Source: Metridium senile (Eukaryota; Cnidaria; Anthozoa; Actiniaria; Metridiidae). Taken from it: a DNA stretch of 64,000 nt. The DNA lies in contig OX459100.1 in assembly GCA_949775045.1 (NCBI GenBank), positions 12,220,447 to 12,284,446 on the forward strand, in the 5' to 3' direction. Shown in pieces: positions 26,901 through 37,924 of this stretch. The notes beneath the pieces are model-generated. The model was not told where the DNA came from. It was given only the letters and a program-made list of their open reading frames with translations, and did not search any database. Position 1 is the first letter of the stretch. Every line of letters begins with the position of its first letter. Made by a program: the position numbers and the translations under genes.

Positions 26901-29900
26901 GCGCAGATCACTCCTCCATGAAGAAAGGAAGTAACCCCTCCCCTCTTGGGTTTTAATCTAATTGTTCCATTGGAATCATCCACGCGCCAACACTATATTG
27001 CGGTTTCACATTGAGTTTCAAATAGAGTGCACTCTTTAATGAATCTGTCTGAATTTCAGGATATCCATGTTATTTATTCTCAGTTATTTATTTATTCACC
27101 CATCCATCCATATCCTTTCATTCATGTTTTGATAGTATTTTTTACCTTAAAGCAAAAGAGAGAAACAACAAAACAAAAAATGAAAGAAAGAAAGCGAAAA
27201 GAGAAGAAGGAAAGAAAGCAAAAAAGGGAAGAAGCAAAGTTACAGAATAAAATAACAGAAGCTACAGCTTTTTCGCCCTTGGGCAATATCGTCTCTGATG
27301 TAGATCAAGTTCAACATAAAATCTGTAAGTATCTGATTTAATTGGTGCATACACAGTTTGAATAACAGGATGAAATCACGATAACTGAATTATTGAGATT
27401 AGTGTATACACTATTTTTCGTGGTTAACCTCTATAAATAAATAGCTTTTATTCAATAACTATGTTTATTATATATGGCATCAAAATTTCGCGCGCTCTGA
27501 TTGGCTAATCGGCTATCGCGAGAAGGCCGTAATTTTCCTGTAACGATCATGGGCGTTACAAGATTTTTTCTGAAATCTAAAAAATAGCAATAATAATTAT
27601 ACCTAAAAATTCATTTGTTGTTGTTGTAAATTTGTCCATTTATTATGGCAAAAAGCAGGTGAAACGTTTGTACGATCCTGAATTGAACAAAACATTGATA
27701 GAATGCGATAAAATAAACAAAAACCGACTGAGAGAAAATTAAAGACTAAGTGGCGAGCATATTGGTTGTTTTTGCAAACATTTTGACAAGCAAAAGTTGA
27801 GAAAATCAAATCAATATAATTACAAAAATTCACGAGAGAATACACACAAAAGGTTGTGAGAATACACAAAAGTTTTTTTTTTTAAATTCTTTAAAGAACA
27901 TAAAGCTCCTTCCTCGTTCACATAGAGTGCTTACACTATGTCCATGAAATAGAATCTAAATAGTTCCTACTTATTAGTTTTTATTTAGTGACTATTAGTC
28001 ACTATCACTCAACTGGAACAGCTTTAGTAACAATAGACCACAAGACACAAGGGAAATCAAATACTCAAAACCATAGAAAGTTAATACTTTATTCATTGTG
28101 TATTGTTACTAAAGCTGTTCCAGTTGAGTGATAGTGACTAATAGTCACTAAATAAAAGCTATTAGTTAGTAACTATTTAGATTTTATGTCATGGACATAG
28201 TGTAAGCACTCTACCTCTATGATAGTTGAAAAGTATACTCAGTTTAAGTTTTTATCTTTCTTTCGGTAAACAACGGGATCGGGTAACCTTCGAGTTACGC
28301 GCCTCGAGTTACGCGTTTCGAGTTACGCGCTCTTTGAGCTTGACCACGCCCAGCGCATAACTCCGCGATAAAACTAACACAACTTAAGGCCCGTTCACAC
28401 GAGCGATTTTTGCGGCGATTTTCGTGGCGATTTTTACGGCGATGAAAATTCGCGCGTGTGAACAACCGGCGATTTTACTGCGATTTTGGAAATTCACGTC
28501 GCCGCGATATCGCAGGTGTTTTGAACATGTTCAAATTTGACCGCGATTCAGCTGCGATTTTTTTCAGAAAACTGAAAATTAGAACTAGGAGTCCCCCAAT
28601 AGGAAATGTGTTGCTACTTTCCGTCATGGAAAGATGAGGAAGATCAAAGATGATCATTTTTTCATAAAACTCGCAGAAACTTGCAGCAAAAGTTTATACT
28701 GAAAAGCTGAAAAGCCACAGTAAAATCGCCAGTTGTTCACACGCGCGTTTACATCGCCGTAAAATCGCTGTAAAAATCGCACCTCAAATCGCCGCAAAAA
28801 TCGCTCGTGTGAACTGGCCTTTAGTGTCATCGAGTTACGCGCTGGGCACATAATTCGATGCAACTAAAACAGCTTAATGTAATCGAGTTAAGCGCTACAG
28901 ATATCGAAAATTGAAAAATTTGTAAATAAAATGAATAAAGAAGAAAACTGTTTATGTTTATATATATTTTAAAGATCTGAAAAAACAACATTTCACTACA
29001 ATATATTGATATAAAAGCAGATAATCTGTATTTACAAGTTTTTATTAAAATTCATTTCAAAAATAATAGTACAATTTTGCTATAATATATAAGATAAAAA
29101 AGTTGGCCATCCTATATCCTGTAAAATAAAGAATCGAGTTATTAAACGAGTTCTTTAAACATAGTTTAAATTTCGTTTAGGCCTTTAAAAATATAGACAT
29201 TTGACAAAACACGACGAACGCTATATCGTGACCGAAGCGGGTTTGGGTTGACCGACAACTTAATTTCATGACACAGTAATAATTGTTTAAAAAATAAAAT
29301 ATGACACTAAGCTGTTTTAGTTGCATCGAGTAATGCGCCCAGCGCGTAACTCGATGACACTAAGTTGTGTTAGTTTTATCGAGTTATGCGCTGGGCGTGG
29401 TCAAGCTCAGTGGGGGCGTGATAGAGCGCGTAACTCGAAGAGCGCGTAACTCGTCACTTTTAAAAAGCTGTAAAATTCACGATAAGTTTGTCTATATACA
29501 AAGTTAACAACAATTTTGAAGTCAGGAAGTGTTATTGCCTTTCTTTTTCTGCATACAAAAGGTAAAAAAATCTTGAAAAAGGCCGGTTTATTTGATTCAA
29601 TGTCCTGTCAGTGATCCCCATGCTTTCATCTTCTTCATAAAGTATGACACAGACAAATTAATTCCTTCAACACTTGACGATGGTTTTGCCGATTAAAGTT
29701 CTTATTATTATTTATCGAAAAATAAGCTTCCGTAGGCTCTATTTCTCGTTAATTGTAAATGTCCACCAGAACGACGAATTTCAACTCGTTTCAACATCCA
29801 TCGTTGGTTCACTTGTTTGTGTCAGCTAAAATCCTTTGTAAAACGGCCTAAAACTTGTTGTTTCGATTCTTGACTTTATTTGATGAGATATAAACCAAAC

Positions 29901-32900
29901 CTGCGTCTGTCACATCGGGACTTTTTCTCGGTTAAGTCCGTCTGTGAAACAACGCCACAAACCGTGTTCTGGACCCCCAGCTGACTAGCACGGATATAAG
30001 AAGCGATTTCTGATTGGCTCATGCCTTCTTCGATTCTAACATGCTCGCTGATTGGTCAAAATCTTGTCATAACTATCTTTCATCGTGCCAAGTCCAAAGT
30101 TTTAATGCTACACATGGTTTTAACCTTTGACATGTGTAGTTGTTTGAACGAAATTACTGCAAAGTTTATGATTCAAAATGACAGATTTATCACGAGCAGC
30201 AAAGGAAAATTCAATATTTGATTTTTTTTTTAATTTTAATGAGAGAAAATCTTAACAAGTATGCCAAGCTTGTTTGAAGAATTATAAAACACAATTTGTC
30301 TATAAACGAACAAACTACTGGGCTTATCTCACACAGCACAAGCAATGAAATAAATCTGACAATACCTATAAAGTTAAGTTAGTTTATTGACTTTGTCGCT
30401 CATTCATGAGAATAAATATTTAGCATAATACTCGATCGATAAACGTGGTTTCTCTTCCAATGGATGATGTTCTTCACATCTGATCAGCATTAAAATATCA
30501 CAGATCTTCGATATAGCGTGTCGGAAGGTCGATAAAAACATTATTCTGCTCAAAAAGGCTTTGATACTCTCCTTTCATTCAGGCAAAAGGATACTAACTC
30601 GTAGCTTAGCAAAAGGTTTTCAATTTCAAATTGATTTGCTTGTTTTGTTTACATTTTGTCACATGTGCGTAGGAGGTGGTGCGTAGACGGATATCCAAAC
30701 CATTCAGCAATCGTGTTAGAATTGAACAAGGCGAGAGCCAATAAGAAATCGCTTCTTATATCCGTGCTAGTCAGCTGGGGGTCCAGAACACGGTTTGTGG
30801 CGTTGTTTTACAGACGGACTTAACCGAGAAAAAGTCCGGATGTAACGCAGGCTAGGTACTGTCAAGACCTCGGTCTGAGATTTCCCTGTAATGACCTCAC
30901 TCTCTGTACTAATAAGTAGTATGTAATTGCTATCGCATACATACACCTATTTCAATTAACGTTGTCCATCTGGAATGGTTGATCTGAGACCGATAGGAAT
31001 TGTGGGAGCTCGTTAAACTGCAAATACACTATCATAATCACGCTTGAATATTAATGTTTACTTCTGAAATACTGTTATCTGTAATTCACATGATTCAGCA
31101 CCATTCAAGTGTGATTAAAACAATGTATTTGAAATTTAATGAACTCCCACAATTCCTATCGGTCTCAGATCAACCATTCCAGATGGACAACGTTAATTAA
31201 AATAGGTGTATACAGCTACATTTTATTTTGCATATTATATATTTATATTATTTGTAATATTTGTCTGTATTCTTTGAAACTAGGCTCTTTTGTGGCTGTC
31301 GGAGATGCACGTAGACAGTTTGAGAGTGAGCGCCAGTTACACGAAGACACAAGTAGACAGTTTGAGATTGAGCGCCAGTTAGATGAAGAATCAAGTAAAC
31401 CGCAGTTTGAGAGTGAGCGCCAGTTACATGAAGACACAAGTACACAGTTTGAGAGTGAGCGCCAGTTACATGAACACACGCGTAGACATTTTGAGAGTGA
31501 GCGCCAGTTAGATGAAGATACAACTAAACAGTTTGAGAGTGGTGACTGCCAGTTACACGAAGACACAAGAAGACAGTTTGAGAGTGAGCCCCAATTACAT
31601 GAAGACACAAGTAGACAGTTTGAGAGTGAGCGCCAGTTACATGAAGACATGCGTAGACAGTTTGAGAGTGAGCGACATTTACATGAAGACACGCGTAGAC
31701 AGTTTGAAAGTGAGCGCCAGTTACATGAAGATACACGTAGACAGTTTGAGAGTGAGCGCCATTTACATGAAGACACGCGTAGACAGTTTGAAAGTGAGCG
31801 CCAGTTACATGAAGATACACGTAGACAGTTTGAGAGTGAACGCCAGTTACATGAAGAAACGCGTAAACAGTTTGAGAGTGAGCGCCAGTTACATGAAGAT
31901 ACACGTAGACAGTTTGAGAGTGAACGCCAGTTACATAAAGATACACGTAGACAGTTTGAGAGTGAGCGCCAGTTTCATGAAGATACACGTAGACAGTTTG
32001 AGAGTGAGCGCCAGTTACATGGAGACACACGTAGACAGTTTGAGAGTGAGCAGCAACAACATGCAGATACACGTGGACAGCTCGAGAATGAGCAGCAAGA
32101 ACATGCAGACACACGAGGACAGCTGGAGAGTAAGCAACAACTACACGCAGATACATGTAGACAGCTCGAGAATGAACAACAACTACACGGAAATACACGT
32201 GGACAGCTGGAGAGTGAGCAGCAACTACACGCAGATACACGTGGACAGCTGGAGAGTGAGCAACAACTACACGCAGATACACGTGGACAGCTCGAGAATG
32301 AACAACAACTACACGGAAATACACGTGGACAGCTGGAGAGTGAGCAACAACTACACGCAGATACACGAGGACAGCTGGAGAGTGAGCAACAACTACACGC
32401 AGATACACGTGGACAGCTGGAGAGTGAGCAACAACTACACGCAGATACACGTGGACAGCTGGAGAGTGAGCAGCAACTACATGCAGATACACGTGGACAG
32501 CTGGAGAGTGAGCAACAACTACACGCAGATACACGTGGACAGCTCCAGAATGAACAGCAACTACACGGAAATACACGTGGACAGCTGGAGAGTGAGCAGC
32601 AACTACACGCAGATACACGTGGGCAGCTAGAGAATGAGCGCCAGTTACATGAAGATACACGTAGACAATTTGAGAGTGAGCGCCAGAAATATGAAGTTAC
32701 GTGTAGACAGTTTGAGAGTGAGCAACGGAAACGAAAGCGTACAAAGGGACTGCTTACGAATAAGAAAAAGGAATATGAAGAAACACGTAGACAGTTTGAG
32801 ATTGAGCAGCAGCAACACGCAGATACACGTGGACAGCTCGAGAGTGAGCAACAGAAACACGCAGATACACGTGGACAGCTCGAGAGTGAGCAGCAGCAAC

Positions 32901-34943
32901 ACGCAGAGACACGTGGACAGCTCGAGAGTGAGCAAGAGGAACACAGACATACACAAGAACAACTCGTAACATCTCAAACTGCTTTGCAAGAGGCTGAATC
33001 GTCACAGCGCGATTGGATTTTGGATAGAAGTGAAATAGAGATGACCGCTACAGTACTTGGTGCAGGAGGATGGGGTAGTGTGAGAGAAGGAAAATTTCGT
33101 GGTACAGTTGTTGCTGTCAAGCAAATTTATAGTATACTAAATTTGTCTTCTGAATATTACAGTCGACTTTTTCAACGTGAAATGCAAATGGCAGCAAGGT
33201 GTCGCCATCCATGTTTGCTCCAGTTCATTGGTGCCACAAACGACAATGAAAGTCCATTGCTTGTTACTGAATTGTTGGAAACAAGCCTCAGAGTAATTCT
33301 AGAGGAACGTCGTGAATTGGAGCCCAATGAGGTGACAACTATCTCACTTGATGTTGCAAGGGCGTTAAACTACTTGCATCTTAATCATCCTACTCCCATA
33401 ATCCACCGGGATATCAGCAGCGCAAACGTGTTGCTATGGAAACAAGGAGATAGTTGGAGAGCCAAAGTATCAGACTATGGCACTGCAAACTTCATGCATT
33501 ACTGCAAGACAATTGGTCCAGGTGCTGTGGTCTACTCAGCACCTGAGGCGAAGACGTCCAGGCAGACTGTAAAGGTAACGCTTTACAAAACCCTAAGATA
33601 GGTTTGTAGTCACTGAGGGTGATCTCGCACAGGTCTTTTCAGTGATTCTTTAATGCAGATTACTGTTAGCATGAGTCGGTCACTGAGAGTGGTAACAGTT
33701 AGTATAGGAAATCGCAAGATCTTGAGTACAATTTGTAATTAATAGGTACGAGTGATGTTTTGAAAGTTTTCAAAATTGGCCGAGCCTTTTAGGCGAGTGC
33801 AATTTGATAACTTTCAAAACATCACGAGTATCTATTAATTACAAATTGCACGAGAAAGATCGTGCAATTTTTTATACATAATATACTGAAAAACTAATTT
33901 GTACTCTGTAGAGTACAATTTACGATTTAATTGTACTCGTCCAATCAGAATAGAGTAACTTTGTACAGTATATTATAATAGGGTTTATAACGTCCTCAGT
34001 GTTTTTTTCATGTCTTTCTTACATGTGGGATAGTGTGTGTTAGTATGTGCCAGTCAATGGGTTGCCATTGCCAGGGTTTCTTATATCATCAGTGGTTGTT
34101 TCATGTCTTCCGTATGTGGGATAGTGTGTGTAGTGTGTGTTAGTATGTGTCAGTCACTGGGTTGCCATTGCCAGGGTTTCTTACATTCTCAGTGGTTGTT
34201 TCATGTCTTCCTTATGTAGGATAGTGTGTGTAGTGTGTGGGTTGCCATTGCCAGGGTTTCGTATATCCTCAGTGGATGTTTCATGTCTTCTTTATGTGGG
34301 ATAGTGTGTGTCAGTTACTGGGTTGCCATTGCCAGGGTTTCTTACTTGTGGGGTAATCTGTGTAGTGTGTGTTAGTATGCGCCAGTCACTGGGTTGCAAT
34401 TGCCAGTGTTTCTCAGTGGTTGTTTCATGTCTTTCTTACATGTGGGATAGTTTGTGTAGTGTGTGTTAGTGTTTGTCAGTCACTGAGGAGGTAACAGCCA
34501 GGTTTTATCCATATCCGTGACTATACTATACTAGAATATATAAGCCAGTTACAGGGTGGTTATGACGAATGTTTGTTACATTGCCGACCAATTGCCAGTG
34601 CCCCCAACACCCCCTCACGTCCACACACACACAACACACACACACTCACACGTACCAATGCAGTTTAATAATTAAAGAGTGGAAAGAAGTGGTCTAGAGC
34701 GTTCAATCAAAGGTAATTTTTTTCTTTAATTTGTGTTAGATTGACGTTTTCAGCTATGGAGTGCTGCTGTTGGAAATTCACACAAGAGAGTTTCCTGACC
34801 CAAGCAGGCGAAATGGTCAGATTACAATGGTGACCAATGAATCTTTGAAGTCCCTCATTATAAGGTGCTTGGCTGAGGACTCTGACGAACGTCCCTCTAT
34901 GGCTGAAATAATTGCCTTCTTTGAAAATTCATTATTGGAATAA
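23555..34943 (+). CDS. Gene C: CYLD-like N-terminus/CAP-Gly - basic linker - coiled coil - TKL-type kinase
   Basis: Seven exons (23555-23992, 25108-25219, 25782-25836, 26509-26548, 27153-27324, 31284-33574, 34740-34943) join without a break to 1103 aa. Residues 1-183 are the CYLD-like head with one complete CAP-Gly. Residues 184-272 are an acidic then Lys/Arg/Glu-rich linker. About 40 coiled-coil units follow, QFESERQLHEDTRR type first, then QLESEQQLHADTRG type. The kinase has P-loop GAGGWGSV (about 863), VAVK lysine (about 884), HRD (about 979), DYG (about 1002) and a complete C-lobe. It is the most canonical member of the array. Intron 5 holds about 3.7 kb of insertions absent from gene E. 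Confidence 0.88.
23993..25107 (+). other. Gene C intron 1
   Basis: Contains the palindromic MITE 24175-24370 and a short tandem CAGCCCTTACAAACCTTA array (about 24835-24912). No exon. Confidence 0.6.
24175..24370. repeat. Palindromic MITE
   Basis: TATATACCTACTTGCAAGAA left and its near-complement right; the fold runs through TAAAAGTACAAAAGAA in the centre. Confidence 0.78.
25108..25219 (+). CDS. Gene C exon 2: second half of CAP-Gly
   Basis: Acceptor ATATCTTTAG, donor GTAAAC, phase 0 to 1. SFAQQASDGRFGSIKYFNCE then NGKSVFVRLNEI is a typical CAP-Gly end: DG-F, YF-x-C, SVFV. The usual GKNDG is ASDG here. Confidence 0.85.
25220..25781 (+). other. Gene C intron 2
   Basis: A poly-C run at about 25327-25348 and homology with gene E 51560-51870. 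No exon. Confidence 0.6.
25782..25836 (+). CDS. Gene C exon 3: acidic linker
   Basis: DDKNDDEKEEYKEMPEKS; phase 1 to 2, donor GTTAGT after TCAGG. Supported by the homologous exon in gene E (51877-51934) with compatible phases. Confidence 0.7.
25837..26508 (+). other. Gene C intron 3 with G-rich fold-back
   Basis: Fold-back 26046-26302 has AGGGAGGGGTCATTAATAAC left and near-complement right, with G- and C-homopolymer next to the arms. Gene E keeps only the left end (about 52144-52185). Confidence 0.65.
26509..26548 (+). CDS. Gene C exon 4: linker
   Basis: Acceptor TTTTGCAG, donor GTGAGA, 40 nt, phase 2 to 0: VNDTMREDIIPDK. The gene E counterpart is VNDTKRDDRIPDK at 52280-52319. Confidence 0.7.
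26549..27152 (+). other. Gene C intron 4
   Basis: Carries a degenerate GTTCAAGTGGTAGGGGTGA element end (about 26633), also present in gene E. No exon. Confidence 0.5.
27153..27324 (+). CDS. Gene C exon 5: basic helical linker
   Basis: Acceptor CCTTAAAG, donor GTAAGT, phase 0 to 1. Lys/Arg/Glu-rich (QKREEAKLQNKITEATAF) then SPLGNIVSDVDQVQHKI. Well conserved in gene E (52945-53122), where the length of the KERKRKEKK part differs. Confidence 0.75.
27924..28212. repeat. Palindromic MITE
   Basis: AGAGTGCTTACACTATG with complement at 28196-28212. The fold continues through GTTCCAGTTGAGTGATAGTG in the centre. Confidence 0.82.
28291..29453. mobile_element. Fold-back element with CGAGTTACGCGC ends
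   Basis: Repeated CGAGTTACGCGC motifs at the left match CGCGTAACTCG at the right. Inner arms TGAGCTTGACCACGCCCAGC are inverted at about 29390-29410. The element is interrupted by a Harbinger-like MITE (28387-28820). Confidence 0.75.
28387..28820. mobile_element. PIF/Harbinger-like MITE, TTA target duplication
   Basis: Ends AGGCCCGTTCACACGAGCGA and complement TGTGAACTGGCCT, flanked by TTA at 28384-28386 and 28821-28823. The host element's other arm (about 29340-29400) preserves the uninterrupted site ACACTAAGTTGTG, confirming the duplication. Confidence 0.85.
29898..30853. mobile_element. Inverted-repeat element with ACCTGCGT ends
   Basis: Arms of about 115 bp: CTTTTTCTCGGTTAAGTCCG, GGACCCCCAGCTGACTAGCA and their complements at 30730-30835. 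No transposase ORF. Confidence 0.75.
30944..31208. mobile_element. MITE with CACCTATTTCAATTAACG ends, TA target
   Basis: Inverted arms of about 75 bp. Flanked by TA (30942-30943, 31209-31210). The unoccupied site TACATATACAGCT is present in gene E at 53282-53283. A second copy lies at 59181-59436. TA duplication suggests Tc1/mariner-type mobilisation. Confidence 0.88.
31284..33574 (+). CDS. Gene C exon 6: coiled coil and kinase up to APE
   Basis: Acceptor TTTGAAACTAG as in genes B and E; the open frame running left to 31139 continues into a MITE and is not coding there. 764 codons. About 17 units of QFESERQLHEDTRR, about 25 of QLESEQQLHADTRG, then DWILDRSEIEM and the kinase with every catalytic motif. 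Confidence 0.88.
33575..34739 (+). other. Gene C intron 6 with minisatellite
   Basis: A hairpin lies at 33739-33849 (CAATTTGTAATTAATAGGTA and complement). From about 34010 to 34500 a unit of roughly 100 bp (GGGTTGCCATTGCCAGGGTT, GTGGTTGTTTCATGTCTTCC) repeats about five times. Confidence 0.7.
34010..34500. repeat. Intronic minisatellite, about 100-bp unit
   Basis: GGGTTGCCATTGCCAGGGTT occurs at about 34059, 34151, 34238 and 34320, with a variant GGGTTGCAATTGCCAG near 34390. Related single copies lie in the last intron of genes B and E. Confidence 0.8.
34740..34943 (+). CDS. Gene C last exon: kinase C-lobe
   Basis: Acceptor GTGTTAG; IDVFSYGVLLLEIHTREFPD, DERPSMAEIIAFFENSLLE, TAA. An AATAAA at 35018-35023 is a candidate polyadenylation signal. 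Confidence 0.87.
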   Translation: MDVFSYGVLLLEIHTREFPDPSRRNGQITMVTNESLKSLIIRCLAEDSDERPSMAEIIAFFENSLLE

Positions 34944-35316
34944 GATTAATCATAATAATCAATTTTTATTCAGGAAATTCTACGTCACATATATAAGGTC
35001 CTGCAAAACTAAAACTAAATAAATAATCAAATGAGAACTCAATATATTAATAACACAATGATGTAGAGAGTGCTATGTACTTTCGGTCGTTTCGTATGTT
35101 ACCATCTATCAGCTTTAATTCTACTCGACGAAGGGCTAAAGCTCGAAACGTCCGTAAAGTTAAGTCAACATTTTTTATAGTGTTACAAATTTCATTATAT
35201 TACCTATCATCTATCAGCTTGATTACGTTTGGTAGCAGCGTTCCATTTTCAGGAAAACTAAGGCAAATTGTTTCTCCTCAGCAAGCATGTAAGTCAACTT
35301 ATCGATAGACTTCTTA

Positions 35317-35447
35317 GGGGCTGTTTATATGAACGCGAGTTGTCCCTGCTAGCTGGAATAACTCTTTTGTTTTGTATTCCCCGGGGGACTCAAACAATAG
35401 AGTTATCCCGGCTAGCAGGGACAACTCGTCTTCATATAAACAGCCCC
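35317..35447. mobile_element. PIF/Harbinger-like MITE, TTA target
   Basis: GGGGCTGTTTATATGAACGC and complement, flanked by TTA (35314-35316, 35448-35450). The equivalent place after gene E (about 56683-56700) is uninterrupted. Confidence 0.75.
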
Positions 35448-37331
35448 TTATTCTTTTAGATGCGATAAATACAATTCTTTAATTTCTACTTCAATTCAGT
35501 TTTCCTTACGTAGCTCACACTAGTTTAACAGCTAGTTATCGTACATTTTTACTACATTTATTCGTTTATATCAAAGATATGCCTATTGTTGTGTTGCAAT
35601 CTCAATTTGTTAAAAAAAAAAGAAAAAATAGACAGTCTATGACTGCATGTGGCTACTGTAAATAGTGAAAACTATGGTCTAGAAAACAAACATTTACGAA
35701 AACTGAACAGCAACTATATACCTTGAACAAACCATGTACTCAAAGTTAACGTCTCAAATTTAGAACATTAATACACTATTCAGAAGTATGAGAAATCCAA
35801 ATTTTCACATCTAAGATGGCGAATAGCATTAGTGTTGTCTGTGGGCTGCCTCGTCTTCATGACAGGCCGGTTCTCCGAAAAGACACTAGTTTATTTTTTT
35901 AAGGCACGTTCTCTAAAACAATGTAAAGAACGAAATATATTTTATTATAAAAAAAGGAAGACAAAAAAATAGAAATGAGAAATTATGATTTTTTTAAACA
36001 TTTTTTATGCAATGTGGTGTGTTTGTTTTCTGTTATTTTATATACTTGTCTTTTCTTAGTTTAATAGGATTTATGAATGTGCAATCCTATTGCGCATACG
36101 CAAATTGTATCCCTTATGAAAAGTTATTCGTATAAAAGATACGGCAAAATTTACTAAATGAATAAGTGCTACACTCCAATAAAGGTCATATTGAGCATGT
36201 TCTACTGCATTGGTTGGGAGACATTGACGTATCCCACATGTGTAGATACTTTCCAGATTCGAGGTATAAATTCCAAACGATAATATAGAGTTTCACAGGG
36301 GACGTGTATTGTTTTGGTGACATCATCAGATATGAAGTCTTTTGTTACTTCTCACTTGCAATACCATATATGGTAATGGCATTGTTTTCAAGATTGCATA
36401 CGGCATTTCTGATACGTTTTCTTGTTCTTTTCATTTCTGATGTTCATTTTGATACAGCTGTTCGATTTAAAAGGGGTAGGGTCACGTGACCTGTTGTTGC
36501 AAAAGGCCTATCAGTTCATTTATGATAAAACCATCTATTCATTTATTCTACACCATATCAATAACCATTGATAATTATTAAATTGTTTAAATATATCGTT
36601 TTAATGGCTATAGACCAAAGCCAAAACTTAGCAGCCGCGCCTTTTTTCGCACGGAAATGAGGCTTATTATGCAAACAGAGGAAAAACATTCCGTCGCTAA
36701 GGAAAAAACAACTCCTTCATTGAAAGCATTTTATATTCGTTTTTCCACCTTTTTCTTTTGTAAAATACTAGAATTTTCAACTAAATTACCGCTTTCTACG
36801 TTATATTTTACAATAGTCTTTTTTCAATTTTTAGTAACATTTTATTTCGTTTTTGACCTTTACACTGCTCGACTTCACGCCCTTCGGCGATGGAATTATG
36901 GACGAGAAAAGTGATTCAAAGTCAGGTAAATTGATCTTTTTAACTAATTGAAAACAATTTAGCATTTTTTTAGCCATACATACGACTTCATATAATTTTT
37001 TTAGTTAATTTTGTATCATTTTGTTGGATATTTTTGTTTAAATCGACCATCATCATCATCATCATCATTACCGTTATCACCACCCCACCACCACCACCAT
37101 CATCATCATTACCAACATCACCATCACCACCATCATCTTTAATTATCATCATCATTACCAGCAGCAGCACTATCATCTTTACCACGGCAATCATCATCAT
37201 CGTAATCTTCATCGTCTTCCCAAGTATTGTTATCAACACCATCATGTTTATCCTCATAATTCTCATTATGTGTACCATAGGTACGAAATGTACTAATCCT
37301 CTCCCCACACTGGTACCTAGGGTGCCTTTTG

Positions 37332-37377
37332 TCCACAGGTAGCCCAAGTTCACTGTTAGAGTTGATTGGACTTCCTG
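37332..37377. mobile_element. 46-bp CACAGG element upstream of gene D
   Basis: Same sequence, flank and position relative to exon 1 as 23402-23447, so inherited by duplication. Confidence 0.7.
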
Positions 37378-37393
37378 TGCTTTTGTCCTGACG

Positions 37394-37486
37394 GCGAAGG
37401 ACTGGTACCTCATTTCGCGGAAATCGCTTGAATGCTAATTTTCTCCATTTTCTGTGTAAACCTAAATCTTATTTAACTCCACTAAA
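37394..37486 (+). promoter_or_regulatory. Conserved upstream block before exon 1 (gene D)
   Basis: Nearly identical to 23461-23554 including the CATTTCGCGGAAATCGCTTG stretch. Likely promoter plus 5-prime UTR. Confidence 0.5.
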
Positions 37487-37924
37487 ATGAACGCTGAAAA
37501 ATGTGACAAATATTTGCTATTTACAGAAAGCAAAAGTTCGGGTGGTTTTTATGAATTACTTCCTTTTCGAGCAGGCGATATCTATGAAGGGGAACCAACA
37601 CAAGCTGCTGAGAGTCACGTTACTTTGCGTCGTATATTTATGGCCTTTATGGGAGTATGGGATACAGTTAGTGTACATATATCCAAAGTGGCAAAGCTCG
37701 AAGACATTGAAGCTGACTTGTTGCTGGCTGTTCCATCACTTCACAAAAGGCTCTCTATTTATCAAGAACGTCGTGACCATTTGGAGTTGGGAAAGCGTTT
37801 GGAAGTAGGCAGTAAAGTTTTGGTTCAAGTTGGAAGCGATGGTAAAATAAATCAGCCAGGAGAAATCAAGTATAAAGGGTTGCTCTCAAGCAGCGAGGGT
37901 ATTTGGTTTGGAGTAGAACTCGAG
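37487..37924 (+). pseudogene. Gene D exon 1: CYLD-like head
   Basis: 146 codons, intact, donor GTAAGG. Variable segment IFMAFMGVWDTVSVHIS in the position of RRYNEILIPQTLSVHIS in C. The second variable loop is LLSSSEGIW. Kept intact although downstream is broken. Confidence 0.8.

Larger units (their letters stand above)
27465..30919. mobile_element. 3.46-kb insertion block in gene C intron 5
   Basis: Gene E reads straight through AATAACTATGTGTAATTGC (about 53252-53270). In gene C this is split at TATGT (27460-27464 and 30920-30924). The block contains the palindrome 27924-28212, the fold-back 28291-29453 with a nested MITE, and the inverted-repeat element 29898-30853. Its outer ends are not clearly inverted. 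Confidence 0.65.
34944..37393. other. Intergenic C-D
   Basis: Homologous with the region after gene E (56144-57717). Contains MITE 35317-35447, the empty site of the 4.8-kb element (TCCAA, 36175-36179), an ATC-rich tract 37050-37250 and the 46-bp CACAGG element 37332-37377. No gene. Confidence 0.6.

Noticed and set aside
31139..31283. Start of the gene C coiled-coil ORF at 31139
   Set aside because: That stretch is the right arm of a MITE absent from gene E; the shared acceptor TTTGAAACTAG at 31283 marks the exon start.
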